A program made the position numbers and the translations under genes. A DNA stretch of 64,000 nucleotides from JAGHAJ01 sp964559865 [NCBI: uncultured Synergistota bacterium] (GTDB taxonomy: Bacteria > Synergistota > JAGHAJ01). This document shows positions 34,469 through 44,021 of this stretch, one piece after another. The number at the start of each line of letters is the position of its first letter. The stretch's first letter is position 1. The stretch is taken from contig CAZLJD010000035.1 of the NCBI GenBank assembly GCA_964559865.1, positions 62,001 to 126,000 of the forward strand, in the 5' to 3' direction. Under the pieces are notes generated by a model, which was given only the letters and a program-made list of their open reading frames with translations, was not told the origin of the DNA and ran no database searches.

Positions 34469-35479
34469 GTGAGAAATAGGTGTAAGAGGTTGTTTGTTGG
34501 TTTACTTGTTGTTGGTCTTCTCTCTTTGGCTGTGGGAGTGAGTTTTGCCAGTGTTGTTAAGATAGTTATTGCAAGCCATGTGCCCCCAAAGTACACGGAT
34601 ATATTTCCTCTTACGAAGGTCTTTGTGGACGACATAAATAGTCTTGGAGCAGGTAAGGTAAAGGTTCAGTATTATCACTCAGGTACCCTTCTAAAGGTGA
34701 AACAGCTTATACCGGGCTTGATCTCTGGAACAGCAGACATGATATTCTTGACCACATCTCACTGTACAGGTAGCTGGCCTATTATAGGAGGAGAATCGTT
34801 ACCGTTTTTGTCCAATGGTGTGTACGACCTTGAAAGGAAGTTTAAGATAGGTTCACCTCTGTTTAACTTTGTGAACAAGGTATTGGAAAAGAAACACGGT
34901 ATTATGATGCTTGCAAATGGGCTTTTACCACTGGAGCATATATGGACTAACAAGCCGATTAGGAAGCCTTCAGACTTGAAAGGACTCACCATAAGAGCTG
35001 GTGGTAAGACGGAATCGGAAGCGATAAAGGCGCTCGGGGCAAGCCCTGTTATGATGTCTTCTGCTGAGCTTTATGAAGCACTTCACAGGCATACCATTGA
35101 TGGTGTTGTCTCCTATCCTGGCACCATTCACGGTCGTTCTCTCTATGAGGTGTTGAAGTACAACATAAATGTCCCTATAGGCGCTTACGGTTATGCTATC
35201 TGGATTAAGAAGAAAACATGGGATTCCTTCCCGAAGGAAGTTCGTCACCTGATTTACATGGCAGCCGTAAAGTATGACTACTTCTTCCTTGCCAACGCTA
35301 AAAATGTGGAGAAAAAGAAGTTTCTGCCAGACTTCAAGAAAGCTGGGATGAAGACTATAACACCTTCTCCAGAGGCTATGGAAGAGTTTAAGAAAAAGGT
35401 AAAACCTGTATGGAATGAGTGGGCTAAGAGTGTAGGTGAAGATGTAGGTAAGAAGTTTATAGAGTTAGCAACAGAGTAG
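34469..35479 (+). CDS. dctP: TRAP transporter solute-binding protein
   Basis: GTG 34469 follows GGAGGTGG and gives a 336-residue protein with signal peptide KRLFVGLLVVGLLSLAVGVS ending at FAS. The mature part has DctP features: IASHVPP, FVDDINSLGAGKVKVQYYHS, and the carboxylate-binding region LKGLTIRAGGKTESEAIKAL with Arg in place to grip the acid. Ligand identity is unknown; the downstream enzymes suggest a hydroxy-dicarboxylate or related acid. Confidence 0.92.
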   Translation: MRNRCKRLFVGLLVVGLLSLAVGVSFASVVKIVIASHVPPKYTDIFPLTKVFVDDINSLGAGKVKVQYYHSGTLLKVKQLIPGLISGTADMIFLTTSHCTGSWPIIGGESLPFLSNGVYDLERKFKIGSPLFNFVNKVLEKKHGIMMLANGLLPLEHIWTNKPIRKPSDLKGLTIRAGGKTESEAIKALGASPVMMSSAELYEALHRHTIDGVVSYPGTIHGRSLYEVLKYNINVPIGAYGYAIWIKKKTWDSFPKEVRHLIYMAAVKYDYFFLANAKNVEKKKFLPDFKKAGMKTITPSPEAMEEFKKKVKPVWNEWAKSVGEDVGKKFIELATE

Positions 35480-35484
35480 AGTTC

Positions 35485-35508
35485 AGGGGCACCATTTGGG
35501 GTGCCCCT
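35485..35508 (+). terminator. Strong hairpin after dctP
   Basis: AGGGGCACC (35485-35493) and GGTGCCCCT (35500-35508) form a perfect 9-bp stem with a 6-nt loop. Only ATTCTT follows, so it is probably a partial terminator or an mRNA-stabilising element that sets dctP expression above that of the genes downstream. Confidence 0.7.
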
Positions 35509-35531
35509 ATTCTTGTGAGGGGGTGTCTCTT

Positions 35532-37268
35532 ATGAAGATTCCTTCTGATATAAGTAGTCTGGGGTGGCCTATAGTGGTCGTGATAGGCCTTTTACTTCTT
35601 GTCATGCTTCTTATAGGATACATATCTTACAAGAGAAGGGTGGGTTTGACCACTCAGGAATTCTTCTTAGCTAACAAGACTTTTGGTTATCTCATGCTTG
35701 GTTTGAGTACATTTGCCATTGCCTACAGTGGGAACTCCTTTTTGGGTTATGTTGCAAAGAGCTACAGAGCTGGAATGATGTTTCTCGTCTTTCCTGCATT
35801 TATGGTGGCATTTGTCATCGGCATGATACTCGTTGCTCCTCCTCTTAATAATCTTACTGCACACAGGGGCTATGTGTCTCCTGGAGACTTTATAGAGGAC
35901 AGATTCCATTCAAAGGTTATAACGCTCCTTGCAAGTCTGTTTATGTTGTGGGGTTTGTTTGTGCAGTTTTTGGAGCAGTTCTTTGCGATGGGGTATCTGG
36001 GACAGGTATCGTCTGGAGGTGTGATACCTTATACTGCGGTTATCATAGTTTTTGCGGTGGTTATGGTGGTTTATACGCTTTTGGGAGGATTCAGGGGTTC
36101 TACCATAGTTGCTGCTATTCAAGGTGGGATAATGGTGACTTCTATTGCCTTTGTTATCCTCATTATAATGCACTTTGGAGGATTGACTCACGCCGTATCT
36201 GTGATACAGAAGGTAGCTCCTAAAAAACTTTTGCCTCCACCAGGTAGGGTTGACATTACATTGCTGAGTATTATAGTTTTGGTTATGCTTGGGGCACCTG
36301 TGTACCCACATATATTGCAACACTTAATGGCTGCAAAGGACCAGAATAATCTCAAGAAGATGTTTGCATTTCAGGCTCCTATCTATCTGTTTACTGCACT
36401 GATGTTGTTCTTTCTCGGTATAGCGGGTATTGCACTCTTTCCACATCTGGGTAAGTTGCAGTCTGATAAGGTGGTGCCTTATATATTTGGAAGAGCGGTT
36501 GGTGAGATGTATGGTGGTTATACTATAGTAACCTGGGCAGCAGTAGGAGTCGTTATGGCCACGCTATCCACTGCTGGTGGCACATTGATTACCATTTCTA
36601 TGGAGATAGCGAAGGATATATACAAGCGATTTGTAAATCCGAATGCGTCTGAGAGAAGAACGATAATGGTGGGCAATGTGGCTATCGTTGTAGCTTCTGT
36701 GCTTGCCGTGATTGTGGCTCTTTATCCGAAGCTTACCATATGGCGATGGACGGAAGTAAAGTTTGAGATTCTGTTGCAGGTTGGTCCCGCATTTTACTTC
36801 GGTTTGTATTCTTCCCGTATAAGGAGAAATTCAGTCCTTTGGGGAATGATAGTGGGGGTAGTGCTTTCCCTTGGATTGACGCTTTCTGGTCACCCTAAGC
36901 CATGGGGTTTGCATGCGGGTATGATAGGCTTCCTCGTAAATACACTTGTAGTTTTGATGGGTAGCTATCTGGTTAAGCCTGATAGTGAGACGCAGGAGGC
37001 ACGCAAGCTTCTCGAACTTAGCAGAGTGGAGAGAGGTAGTGAATCTGGGAGGAAACAGGTGTTTCCCGTTCACCACAAATCATTTTGGATTATACTGGTG
37101 CTATTGCTTTTGCTCTCTGTTCCGTGGTATTTCCCGAGGAGTGCACATTATTCCATTGTTATGGGATTACCGTCTTGGGCATTTGTAATAGTGTTGGTTT
37201 TGATACTCATGGCTCTTTTGGCTATCATTGCACCGTTTAAGATGTGGCGTGAGGAGGTGAAGAGGTGA
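35532..37268 (+). CDS. Sodium:solute symporter (SSS family)
   Basis: The 578-residue protein has about thirteen membrane segments. SSS landmarks include FFLANKTFGYLMLGLSTFAI, GYVSPGDFIEDRF and AAVGVVMATLSTAGGTLITI. Placed right after a complete TRAP system and before the enzymes, it may import a second or related acid. ATG 35532 is chosen for GAGGGGGTG upstream. The C-terminal ~90 residues contain an extra charged linker and two membrane helices. Confidence 0.9.
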   Translation: MKIPSDISSLGWPIVVVIGLLLLVMLLIGYISYKRRVGLTTQEFFLANKTFGYLMLGLSTFAIAYSGNSFLGYVAKSYRAGMMFLVFPAFMVAFVIGMILVAPPLNNLTAHRGYVSPGDFIEDRFHSKVITLLASLFMLWGLFVQFLEQFFAMGYLGQVSSGGVIPYTAVIIVFAVVMVVYTLLGGFRGSTIVAAIQGGIMVTSIAFVILIIMHFGGLTHAVSVIQKVAPKKLLPPPGRVDITLLSIIVLVMLGAPVYPHILQHLMAAKDQNNLKKMFAFQAPIYLFTALMLFFLGIAGIALFPHLGKLQSDKVVPYIFGRAVGEMYGGYTIVTWAAVGVVMATLSTAGGTLITISMEIAKDIYKRFVNPNASERRTIMVGNVAIVVASVLAVIVALYPKLTIWRWTEVKFEILLQVGPAFYFGLYSSRIRRNSVLWGMIVGVVLSLGLTLSGHPKPWGLHAGMIGFLVNTLVVLMGSYLVKPDSETQEARKLLELSRVERGSESGRKQVFPVHHKSFWIILVLLLLLSVPWYFPRSAHYSIVMGLPSWAFVIVLVLILMALLAIIAPFKMWREEVKR

Positions 37269-37687
37269 TAAAAAAGGTGCATCACATAGCCTTTCTGGTG
37301 AAAGATACTGAAAGAGTTAAGGAGTTATTTGGGATAGGTTTAAAACTCCCGTTGTTTAAGGAGGTAGTGCTTGATTCCCTGAGGATAAAGGTTACTATCT
37401 ACAGGATAGGGGAGGTTTTGGTAGAGTTTATTGCTCCTCTCTCAGAGGAAAGCTATGCTTACAAGTACTTGAAAGAGAAAGGAGAAGGCTTTTTTCACAT
37501 GGCTATGGAGACCGACGCGCTCGACGACGATGTAAGTGCGCTTAGGTCTGTTGGCGTTGAAATACCAGATACGGTACCGAAGGAGGGTGTTGATTGGAAG
37601 ATCGTTGACATGGATCCGAAGTCAACGCTGGGCATCTACTTTCAGTTGGTGGTATCAAAGCTTGGTGAAGGGAGTGCTTCTACTTGA
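37265..37687 (+). CDS. VOC-fold protein, methylmalonyl-CoA epimerase-like
   Basis: This 140-residue glyoxalase/VOC protein resembles methylmalonyl-CoA epimerase: KKVHHIAFLVKD at the start, VEFIAPLSEES centrally, EGFFHMAMET, and STLGIYFQLV at the end. The His, Glu and His metal ligands are present, but the fourth ligand (Glu in typical epimerases) reads Gln. It may epimerise a 2-methyl-3-oxo-type acid or its CoA ester. GTG 37265 overlaps the symporter stop (GTGA). Confidence 0.8.
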   Translation: MIKKVHHIAFLVKDTERVKELFGIGLKLPLFKEVVLDSLRIKVTIYRIGEVLVEFIAPLSEESYAYKYLKEKGEGFFHMAMETDALDDDVSALRSVGVEIPDTVPKEGVDWKIVDMDPKSTLGIYFQLVVSKLGEGSAST

Positions 37688-38586
37688 AAAAGAGCAGGAT
37701 TTTGAGGGAGATGTTTGAAAGCAAAGAGTTGGTTGTGGCACCGGGTGCTTACGATGCTCTTACGGCAAAGCTTGTGGAGTACACTGGGTTTAAAGCGGTG
37801 TTTCACACTGGGTACGGGACGGCAGCAAGTCTTTTGGGGCAGCCAGATGTTGGTTTGGTGTGTTTTAAGGAGATGGTTGACAGAGTGAGTTACATGGCTC
37901 GAGCCGTTAACATACCCTTGCTTGCAGATGGTGATACGGGCTATGGTAACGCTATAAATGTTTACAGGACGGTGAAAGAATACATATGGGCTGGTGCTTC
38001 TGGTATGTTCATAGAAGACCAGGTGTGGCCAAAGAGATGTGGCCACATGGAGGGCAAGGAGCTTATATCCGTTGAGGAAATGATAGGTAAGATTAAAGCA
38101 GCTAACGATGCAAGGAACGAGGAAGATCCAGACTTTCTCATAGGTGCGAGGACAGACGCAATAGCCGTGTACGGCTTTGATGAAGCTATTAAGAGGGCAA
38201 ATGTGTATGCAGATGCCGGTGCTGACTTTGTGTTTGTAGAAGCACCGGTTAGCGAGGAGCAAGTTAGGAAGATTCCACGGCTGGTGAAGGTGCCTGCTAT
38301 GTTGAATCTCATAGAAGACGCAAAGACTCCTCTGCTCCCTATCCATGAAGTTAGAGAGCTGGGATACGGCATAGTGGTTTACCCTCTTACTACACTTTAT
38401 GTGGCTGCGAGGAGTGTACTTGATGCCCTTAGATCCTTAAAGGAGAGCGGAGTAACTACCGAATACATGGATAAGATGATAGCCTTTAAGGAATTTGCAA
38501 AGCTGATAGGACTCCCTGAGGTGCGTAAGATGGAGGATATGTATCTGCCAGAGGCAGAGGTAAAGAAAAAGTATAAGGGGGTATAG
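37684..38586 (+). CDS. Isocitrate-lyase-superfamily C-C lyase (2-methylisocitrate / 2,3-dimethylmalate lyase-like)
   Basis: The 300-residue TIM-barrel enzyme has APGAYDALTAKLVEYTGF, the Mg-binding ADGDTGYGNAINV, FIEDQVWPKRCGHMEGKEL with the catalytic cysteine in K-R-C-G-H, and IGARTDAIAVYGFDEAI. Relatives split a 2-hydroxy-3-carboxylate into pyruvate or glyoxylate plus a carboxylic acid. KRCGH argues for a lyase rather than PEP mutase or hydrolase. TTG 37684 overlaps the VOC stop. The aconitase-type subunits downstream would make its substrate. Confidence 0.87.
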   Translation: MKKSRILREMFESKELVVAPGAYDALTAKLVEYTGFKAVFHTGYGTAASLLGQPDVGLVCFKEMVDRVSYMARAVNIPLLADGDTGYGNAINVYRTVKEYIWAGASGMFIEDQVWPKRCGHMEGKELISVEEMIGKIKAANDARNEEDPDFLIGARTDAIAVYGFDEAIKRANVYADAGADFVFVEAPVSEEQVRKIPRLVKVPAMLNLIEDAKTPLLPIHEVRELGYGIVVYPLTTLYVAARSVLDALRSLKESGVTTEYMDKMIAFKEFAKLIGLPEVRKMEDMYLPEAEVKKKYKGV

Positions 38587-38589
38587 TCT

Positions 38590-39726
38590 ATGAAGGGATA
38601 TAAGATAGCGCTTATTCCGGGAGATGGGGTTGGTCCAGAGATTGTTGCAGAGGGTAAGAAGGTCGTTGAATCTGCTGCCGAACGGTATGGTTTTGGGGTT
38701 GAGTGGGTGCCTTATCCGTTTGGTGCAGACCACTACCTCGAAACCGGTGAGGTACTGCCTGACAGTGCATTGAAGGAGATGGAAGAACTCGACGCAATAT
38801 ACCTTGGGGCGGTTGGTGACCCAAGAGTCAAGCCGGGGATCCTCGAAAGGGGGATACTCTTGAGGCTTCGGTTCTACTTTGACCAGTTTGTAAACCTAAG
38901 GCCTATAAAACTTTTTAGCGGTGTTGAAACACCGTTGAAGGACAAAAAACCGGAAGACATAGACTTCTATGTAGTTAGGGAAAACACAGAAGACTTTTAT
39001 ATAGGGCTTGGAGCAAGGGTATCTGAAAGTGGTGATCTTCATCAGAGCTTGAAGGTTGACAGAAGGCTGTACAAGGGAAGGTTTGAAGTGGAGCTTGAAC
39101 TTGAGCCTATGCAGGAGGTTGCCTATCAGATAGGTTTAATCTCCAGAAAGGGGGCGGAGAGGGTCATAAGGTATGCCTTTGAACTTGCAAAATCCAGAGG
39201 AAAGAGCAAGGTTACCAGTGTGGACAAGGCGAATGCCATTCCTCAGATATATTCCCTTTGGAGAGATGTCTTTAATGAGATAGCGGGGGAATATCCCGAG
39301 ATATCTACGGAGTTCAATTATGTGGATGCTACTACCATGTGGATGGTAAAGAGACCTGAGGACTTTCAGGTTGTGGTTGTGCCGAACATGTTTGGAGACA
39401 TAATAACAGACCTTGGAGCCATGATACAGGGGGGGCTTGGTATTGCAGCTGGGGGAAACATAAACCCTGAAGGTGTATCGATGTTTGAACCTATACATGG
39501 TTCTGCGCCTAAGTATAAGGGTAAGGGGGTTATCAATCCTTTGGCTACGATACTTGCGGGGGCTATGATGCTTGACTTTTTGGGTGAGAGAGAGGCATCT
39601 GTTGCCGTTAATGGAGCAGTAGAGAAGGTGTTGAAGGAGGGTAGAGTGAAGACGAGAGATCTTGGTGGAGATGCAACTACATCTCAGATGGGAGATGCGG
39701 TTGCAGAGGCCGTAAAGGAGGTGTAG
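38590..39726 (+). CDS. Isopropylmalate/isocitrate/tartrate dehydrogenase-family enzyme
   Basis: The 378-residue beta-hydroxyacid oxidative decarboxylase shows [14 protein letters not shown], the substrate loop [33 protein letters not shown], the Mg site [16 protein letters not shown], and the NAD loop [18 protein letters not shown]. The presence of EPIHGSAP suggests NAD. It differs from ordinary LeuB in the [11 protein letters not shown] loop, where the residue pattern fits a substrate other than isopropylmalate. It might act on 3-methylmalate, D-malate, tartrate or an isocitrate homologue. Confidence 0.88.
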   Translation: MKGYKIALIPGDGVGPEIVAEGKKVVESAAERYGFGVEWVPYPFGADHYLETGEVLPDSALKEMEELDAIYLGAVGDPRVKPGILERGILLRLRFYFDQFVNLRPIKLFSGVETPLKDKKPEDIDFYVVRENTEDFYIGLGARVSESGDLHQSLKVDRRLYKGRFEVELELEPMQEVAYQIGLISRKGAERVIRYAFELAKSRGKSKVTSVDKANAIPQIYSLWRDVFNEIAGEYPEISTEFNYVDATTMWMVKRPEDFQVVVVPNMFGDIITDLGAMIQGGLGIAAGGNINPEGVSMFEPIHGSAPKYKGKGVINPLATILAGAMMLDFLGEREASVAVNGAVEKVLKEGRVKTRDLGGDATTSQMGDAVAEAVKEV

Positions 39727-39730
39727 GATT

Positions 39731-40990
39731 GTGGGTATGACTCTGGCGGAGAAAATTATAGCCAGGCACACTGCGGATAAGGTAGTGGCGGGGGCTATTG
39801 TGAAGGTAAAAGTGGATTTTGCCTTTGCAAACGATATTACTGCGCCTATGGCTATAGAGGATTTCTACAAAATGGGTGCAAAGAAACTGTTTGATCCCCA
39901 GAGGGTCTCACTTATACCTGACCACTTTGTTCCCAACAAGGATATAAAGTCTGCTGAACAGTCAAAGATGATGAAGGAGTTTGCGGTTCAGCATGGAGTA
40001 GAGTACTATTATGAGGTTGGTAGGGGTGGCATAGAACATGCCCTTCTTCCGGAGGAAGGACTTGTGTTGCCCGGCGAGATAATACTTGGTGCGGATTCTC
40101 ACACCTGCACTCACGGTGCCGTTGGTGCGTTTGCTACTGGTGTGGGAAGTACAGACCTTGCAGCAGCATGGGTGTTGGGGGAGACATGGTTTAAAGTGCC
40201 CCACACGATAAGGGTTAATTTCAACGGTAAACTGCCTGAGTGGGTCTCTGCGAAGGACCTGATACTGTATCTTATAGGTAAGATTGGAATAGATGGGGCA
40301 CTCTACAAGGCGTTGGAGTTTGGGGGTAAAGTTGTAGAGGACATGAACATGGACGGTAGGTTTACTATATGCAATATGGCTATAGAGGCCGGAGCTAAGA
40401 CCGGTATAATACCACCTGACGAGACCACATTTGGATTTCTAAAAGACAGGGCAAAGAGAGATTACGAACCCCTCTTTCCGGATAACGATGCAGATTACGA
40501 ACAGGTAATAGAAATAGATGTTAGCAATTTGACGCCCCAGGTTGCTCTCCCTCATCTGCCGTCAAATGTGAGGCCCGTGGGAGATGTGGGTAGGATAAAG
40601 ATAGACCAGGTGGTCATAGGTTCGTGTACCAACGGTAGAGACACCGACATGGAGGTAACTCACAGGATATTGAAAGGGAAAAAGGTAGCCCCGTGGGTTA
40701 GACTTATAGTGGTACCTGCTACTCAGAGAGTCTATTTGAATATGTTAGAAAAGGGATGGGTTAAGGACCTTATAGAGGCTGGTGCCGTTGTTAGCACACC
40801 CACATGTGGCCCGTGTCTCGGTGGGCACATGGGAGTTCTCGCAAAGGGCGAAAGGGCAGTTTCTACCACGAATAGGAACTTCGTTGGAAGGATGGGACAT
40901 CCAGAGAGTGAAGTCTATCTGAGCAGCCCTGCAGTTGCTGCAGCTTCAGCTATAACTGGCTATATTACGGACCCTGCGGAGGTGGTTTGA
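39731..40990 (+). CDS. LeuC/HacA-type dehydratase-isomerase large subunit
   Basis: The 419-residue aconitase-superfamily subunit binds a [4Fe-4S] cluster through Cys in [13 protein letters not shown] and [35 protein letters not shown] is the other hallmark. It isomerises a hydroxy-acid by dehydration and rehydration with the small subunit encoded next. The short LeuC2/HacA-type length matches isopropylmalate, homoaconitate, citramalate and 2,3-dimethylmalate dehydratases alike. GTG 39731 has AAAGGAGGTG seven bases upstream. Confidence 0.9.
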   Translation: MGMTLAEKIIARHTADKVVAGAIVKVKVDFAFANDITAPMAIEDFYKMGAKKLFDPQRVSLIPDHFVPNKDIKSAEQSKMMKEFAVQHGVEYYYEVGRGGIEHALLPEEGLVLPGEIILGADSHTCTHGAVGAFATGVGSTDLAAAWVLGETWFKVPHTIRVNFNGKLPEWVSAKDLILYLIGKIGIDGALYKALEFGGKVVEDMNMDGRFTICNMAIEAGAKTGIIPPDETTFGFLKDRAKRDYEPLFPDNDADYEQVIEIDVSNLTPQVALPHLPSNVRPVGDVGRIKIDQVVIGSCTNGRDTDMEVTHRILKGKKVAPWVRLIVVPATQRVYLNMLEKGWVKDLIEAGAVVSTPTCGPCLGGHMGVLAKGERAVSTTNRNFVGRMGHPESEVYLSSPAVAAASAITGYITDPAEVV

Positions 40991-40991
40991 T

Positions 40992-41486
40992 ATGGTGCTT
41001 AAGGGGAGGGTCTGGAAGTACGGAGACAATGTGGATACGGATGTAATTATACCGGCACGGTATCTGAATACGAGTGACCCTGAGGAGTTGGGCAAACACG
41101 CAATGGAAGACATAGATCCCGATTTTACCAAGAATGTTAATAAGGGCGATATAATAGTAGCAGGTAAGAACTTTGGCTCTGGCAGTTCGAGGCAGCATGC
41201 CCCCGTTGCTCTTAAAGCTGTGGGCATCTCGGTGGTAATTGCTAAGTCGTTTGCGAGGATCTTTTTCAGAAATGCGATAAATATAGGGCTCTTTGTTCTG
41301 GAGGTTCCGGAGGCGGTAGATGAAGCTGATACTGGAGATGAAATGGAGCTTGACCTTACGAAAGGCGTAGTTCGGAATATTACGAAAGGCAAGAGTTATC
41401 AGGTTCCACCTATGCCTGACTTTTTGAGAGAACTGATAGATGCAGGTGGGCTTGTTAACTATGTGAGGAAGAGAATTGGAGCATGA
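40992..41486 (+). CDS. LeuD/HacB-type dehydratase-isomerase small subunit
   Basis: The 164-residue swivel-domain subunit has [19 protein letters not shown] and the catalytic-serine segment [17 protein letters not shown]. The substrate-specificity loop after YL reads NT. As I recall, archaeal homoaconitase small subunits read RT there and isopropylmalate isomerases read hydrophobic residues, so this loop fits neither class exactly. It works with the LeuC-like partner. Confidence 0.9.
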   Translation: MVLKGRVWKYGDNVDTDVIIPARYLNTSDPEELGKHAMEDIDPDFTKNVNKGDIIVAGKNFGSGSSRQHAPVALKAVGISVVIAKSFARIFFRNAINIGLFVLEVPEAVDEADTGDEMELDLTKGVVRNITKGKSYQVPPMPDFLRELIDAGGLVNYVRKRIGA

Positions 41487-42394
41487 TTTCTTTCAGTAAA
41501 GAGGTCAAAGGTAGCATTCTTGCCATTATTTGTGTCCCTATCTTTGGCCTCTTTCCGGTTGTGGTTAAGTATGGGGTTGCTAATGTAAATCCAATAGTGT
41601 TTGGTAGCTACGCTGCACTCGTATGTGCAGCGTTTCTTTTTGGGGTGCTCTCTTTTGCGAGAACCTCTTTTAGTATGTTTGTAGATGTACACATCCAGCT
41701 TCGACTTGTCGTAATTGGTGTGTTTGGCACTTTTCTTTCTTCTGTGTTCTTCTTTGTTGGTTCTACGATGACATCCGGTATAAATGCAGCCATTTTGCTT
41801 CAGATAGAGCCGGTTTATTCTATATTTATAGGGTATATTTTCTTAAAGGAGAGGATAAGATTAAAGCAAATCTATGCGACAATTCTTGTTGTTCTTGGTA
41901 CACTTCTCGTTCTGTACAATGGCAGATTGTCCGTAAATATAGGAGATATTTTCATACTTCTGACGCCACTATGCTGGCAGATAGGCCACTATAATGGAAA
42001 GGTCTTGATGAGGGATACGGGTATTGGGCCCGTGATGGTCTCATTTGGTAGGACGCTTTACGGCGGGTTGTTTTTGCTGTTTTTGGCGTTGATACTGTAC
42101 AGGCACGGTGTCTTCACCCAAAATGTGTATAGCCTCCTTCCGGTGATAATCTTTCAGGGAGTGATAACCTATGCAGTTGGTTTTATGCTTTGGTACAAGA
42201 CGCTCACTCTCATAAACCTGTCAAAGGCTACAGCTCTTATAACTCCTTACCCCGTTTTCTCTTTTTTTATGGCACAGTTTCTGCTGAAAGAAAGCCCCAC
42301 CATCTATCAGATAGTAGGGCTTTCGGTCGTGATTGTGGGTATATACTTCCTTCTCCATGTGAAAAGTGAAGTGCTCAGTAGTATCGATGCCTGA
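41483..42394 (+). CDS. DMT-superfamily permease (EamA type)
   Basis: The 303-residue protein has ten membrane segments in two EamA repeats ([60 protein letters not shown]). It may export an end-product or take part in uptake. Its ATG overlaps the LeuD-like stop (ATGA), so it closes the operon. It overlaps the convergent DUF4139 gene by 20 bp. Confidence 0.9.
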   Translation: MISFSKEVKGSILAIICVPIFGLFPVVVKYGVANVNPIVFGSYAALVCAAFLFGVLSFARTSFSMFVDVHIQLRLVVIGVFGTFLSSVFFFVGSTMTSGINAAILLQIEPVYSIFIGYIFLKERIRLKQIYATILVVLGTLLVLYNGRLSVNIGDIFILLTPLCWQIGHYNGKVLMRDTGIGPVMVSFGRTLYGGLFLLFLALILYRHGVFTQNVYSLLPVIIFQGVITYAVGFMLWYKTLTLINLSKATALITPYPVFSFFMAQFLLKESPTIYQIVGLSVVIVGIYFLLHVKSEVLSSIDA

Positions 42395-43898
42395 ATATTA
42401 TCTCCTTATCTGGAGGGTATATTATCCTGTAGCGTATGGTTAGCTTCTTTACGGAGTGCCCGGGTATCTTTATCTGCCATTTCACGATGCCGTTTTTTAC
42501 CTCACTTGGATTTGGGGAGAGTCGAATATCTTTTACCTTTACCTCCTTGTTCTCTGAGATGGGTACGATGTCTATCACTGTAACTGTTTTTGTTCTGTTG
42601 TGCAGGTTTCTGATTTCTATGTTGTACAAGTATGCTATCTCCTTTTCCTTGGAGAACACGCCTTTTTCACCCTTTAATATTCGTTTTCTGTATCTCTTTA
42701 CTTTGAATCCCTCGTCTGCACCGAAGAATATCGTTACCTTTTCTTGAGGAAATGTGGTAGCTATAGTCCCTTTTTGGAGCATTTCGTTTCCTGCGAAAAA
42801 GATAGCACTTCCCCTTATCCACGGTATTTTTGTGTTGTTTTCTACCGTGGCTTTTATGAATACATACTTTGCGAGGAAAGGTTCTGATATGTAGGATACC
42901 TTTGCTGGGATGTATCCTTGATATACACTTATAAAGTAGGTCTTGCCGTTGGGTGGTATCGTTACCCTCTTTGGGATGTCGAGTTTGAACCCTACCGTTT
43001 CTGTTGATGCACTCACCCTACTTGTGATGATGTTTGCAATTTTGGGTAGAGGGGCTACTTTTTCTCTTCTTATGGGGTATAGGGGTTTTGCTATGTCCAC
43101 GGTTAAGTGGTATAGTCTCGGTGGTTTTTGTGGTAGATATGGTCTTTTCGTTTCAAGACTCAACTCGATGTCCTTCCATTGTTCCCCACTTTTCTGCTGT
43201 ATAGCAGCACTGTACTTTATGTAGATTCTGTTTGTCTCCATTTTTACTGTGTATGTAGGCTTCCAGAAAGCGTTTTTTACATAGTAGCTCAAGGTCAGCT
43301 TGTAACCTTCTGGCGGCTTTTCTCTGAGCAAGACTCTTACCGCTTTCTGAAAGATTTTTTTGCCCAGTATGGATTGGATTTCGTTCTTTATGGCGGCTAT
43401 TTCCTCTTTTAGTTTCTCTTTTTCTCTTCTGAGTTTTGACTCTTTTGAACTGTAGTTTTCTATCTTCTTTTGCAGGAACTCAAGCAAGTTTTCCATCTCG
43501 TCCATTTTTACTGGTAGGTTGATAGACCTTATAAGTGTGAGCGATTCATCTAATGCTCTGATGTTTGCGTTTATGTCGTCCAGTTTGTCTTGTTTTTTTG
43601 TCAGCTCTTTCTTTAGCTCTTCGATGTAGGGGCTCTTCTTTCCTTTTAAGATTAGTTTTTCTATCGACATACTGATTACGGGAATGGGGCTTTTTACCCT
43701 TATCGTTGATGGGTCTACAGAGTTTGGTATTACTATATCTGCCGTTTTGGTGGTAGGATAAACCACCTTCTTCACTATAGCACCTTTTTGATACAGTCTC
43801 ACGGATACTACTTTACCTCTTAATACTCCTTCAGCCAGTGCTGTTCCTGAAAATACGAGTAGGATTGCGGTCAGCATGGCAGCTATTAGCTTTTGCAT
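42375..43898 (-). CDS. DUF4139-domain secreted protein (mucoidy-inhibitor-like)
   Basis: The 507-residue protein starts with signal peptide MQKLIAAMLTAILLVFSGTA, cleaved after ALA. Residues 90-190 form a long coiled coil (LKKELTKKQDKLDDINANI, KLRREKEKLKEEIAAIKNEI), followed by a beta-rich DUF4139 domain (LSYYVKNAFWKPTYTVKMET). The family includes MuiA-type proteins; function is unknown but an envelope or surface role is likely. ATG 43898 has GGAGG at ideal distance. Confidence 0.82.
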   Translation of the reverse strand: MQKLIAAMLTAILLVFSGTALAEGVLRGKVVSVRLYQKGAIVKKVVYPTTKTADIVIPNSVDPSTIRVKSPIPVISMSIEKLILKGKKSPYIEELKKELTKKQDKLDDINANIRALDESLTLIRSINLPVKMDEMENLLEFLQKKIENYSSKESKLRREKEKLKEEIAAIKNEIQSILGKKIFQKAVRVLLREKPPEGYKLTLSYYVKNAFWKPTYTVKMETNRIYIKYSAAIQQKSGEQWKDIELSLETKRPYLPQKPPRLYHLTVDIAKPLYPIRREKVAPLPKIANIITSRVSASTETVGFKLDIPKRVTIPPNGKTYFISVYQGYIPAKVSYISEPFLAKYVFIKATVENNTKIPWIRGSAIFFAGNEMLQKGTIATTFPQEKVTIFFGADEGFKVKRYRKRILKGEKGVFSKEKEIAYLYNIEIRNLHNRTKTVTVIDIVPISENKEVKVKDIRLSPNPSEVKNGIVKWQIKIPGHSVKKLTIRYRIIYPPDKEIIFRHRYY

Positions 43899-43929
43899 CT
43901 CTTTTACCTCCTTGGTGTGGTATATTAAA

Positions 43930-43986
43930 ATTATAACAGAATCCGTGCGAAGTGGAAGTTTGATTTTGTGGATTGTGTGCTATAAT
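43930..43986. promoter_or_regulatory. Divergent promoters for DUF4139 gene (-) and ABC exporter (+)
   Basis: On the plus strand TTGATT (43960-43965) precedes TATAAT (43981-43986) with a TGC extension, upstream of the ABC ATPase start at 44022. On the minus strand a perfect TATAAT (plus-strand 43930-43935) lies upstream of the DUF4139 start, with only a weak -35 near 43952-43957. Confidence 0.5.
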
Positions 43987-44021
43987 CTTCCTGAAGCTGC
44001 TTGAGTGGAGGCATACTGGAT

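Noticed and set aside
38590-41486. Leucine biosynthesis operon leuBCD
   Set aside because: No leuA or other branched-chain genes are present, and the genes sit among uptake transporters, a C-C lyase and a FadR-type regulator.
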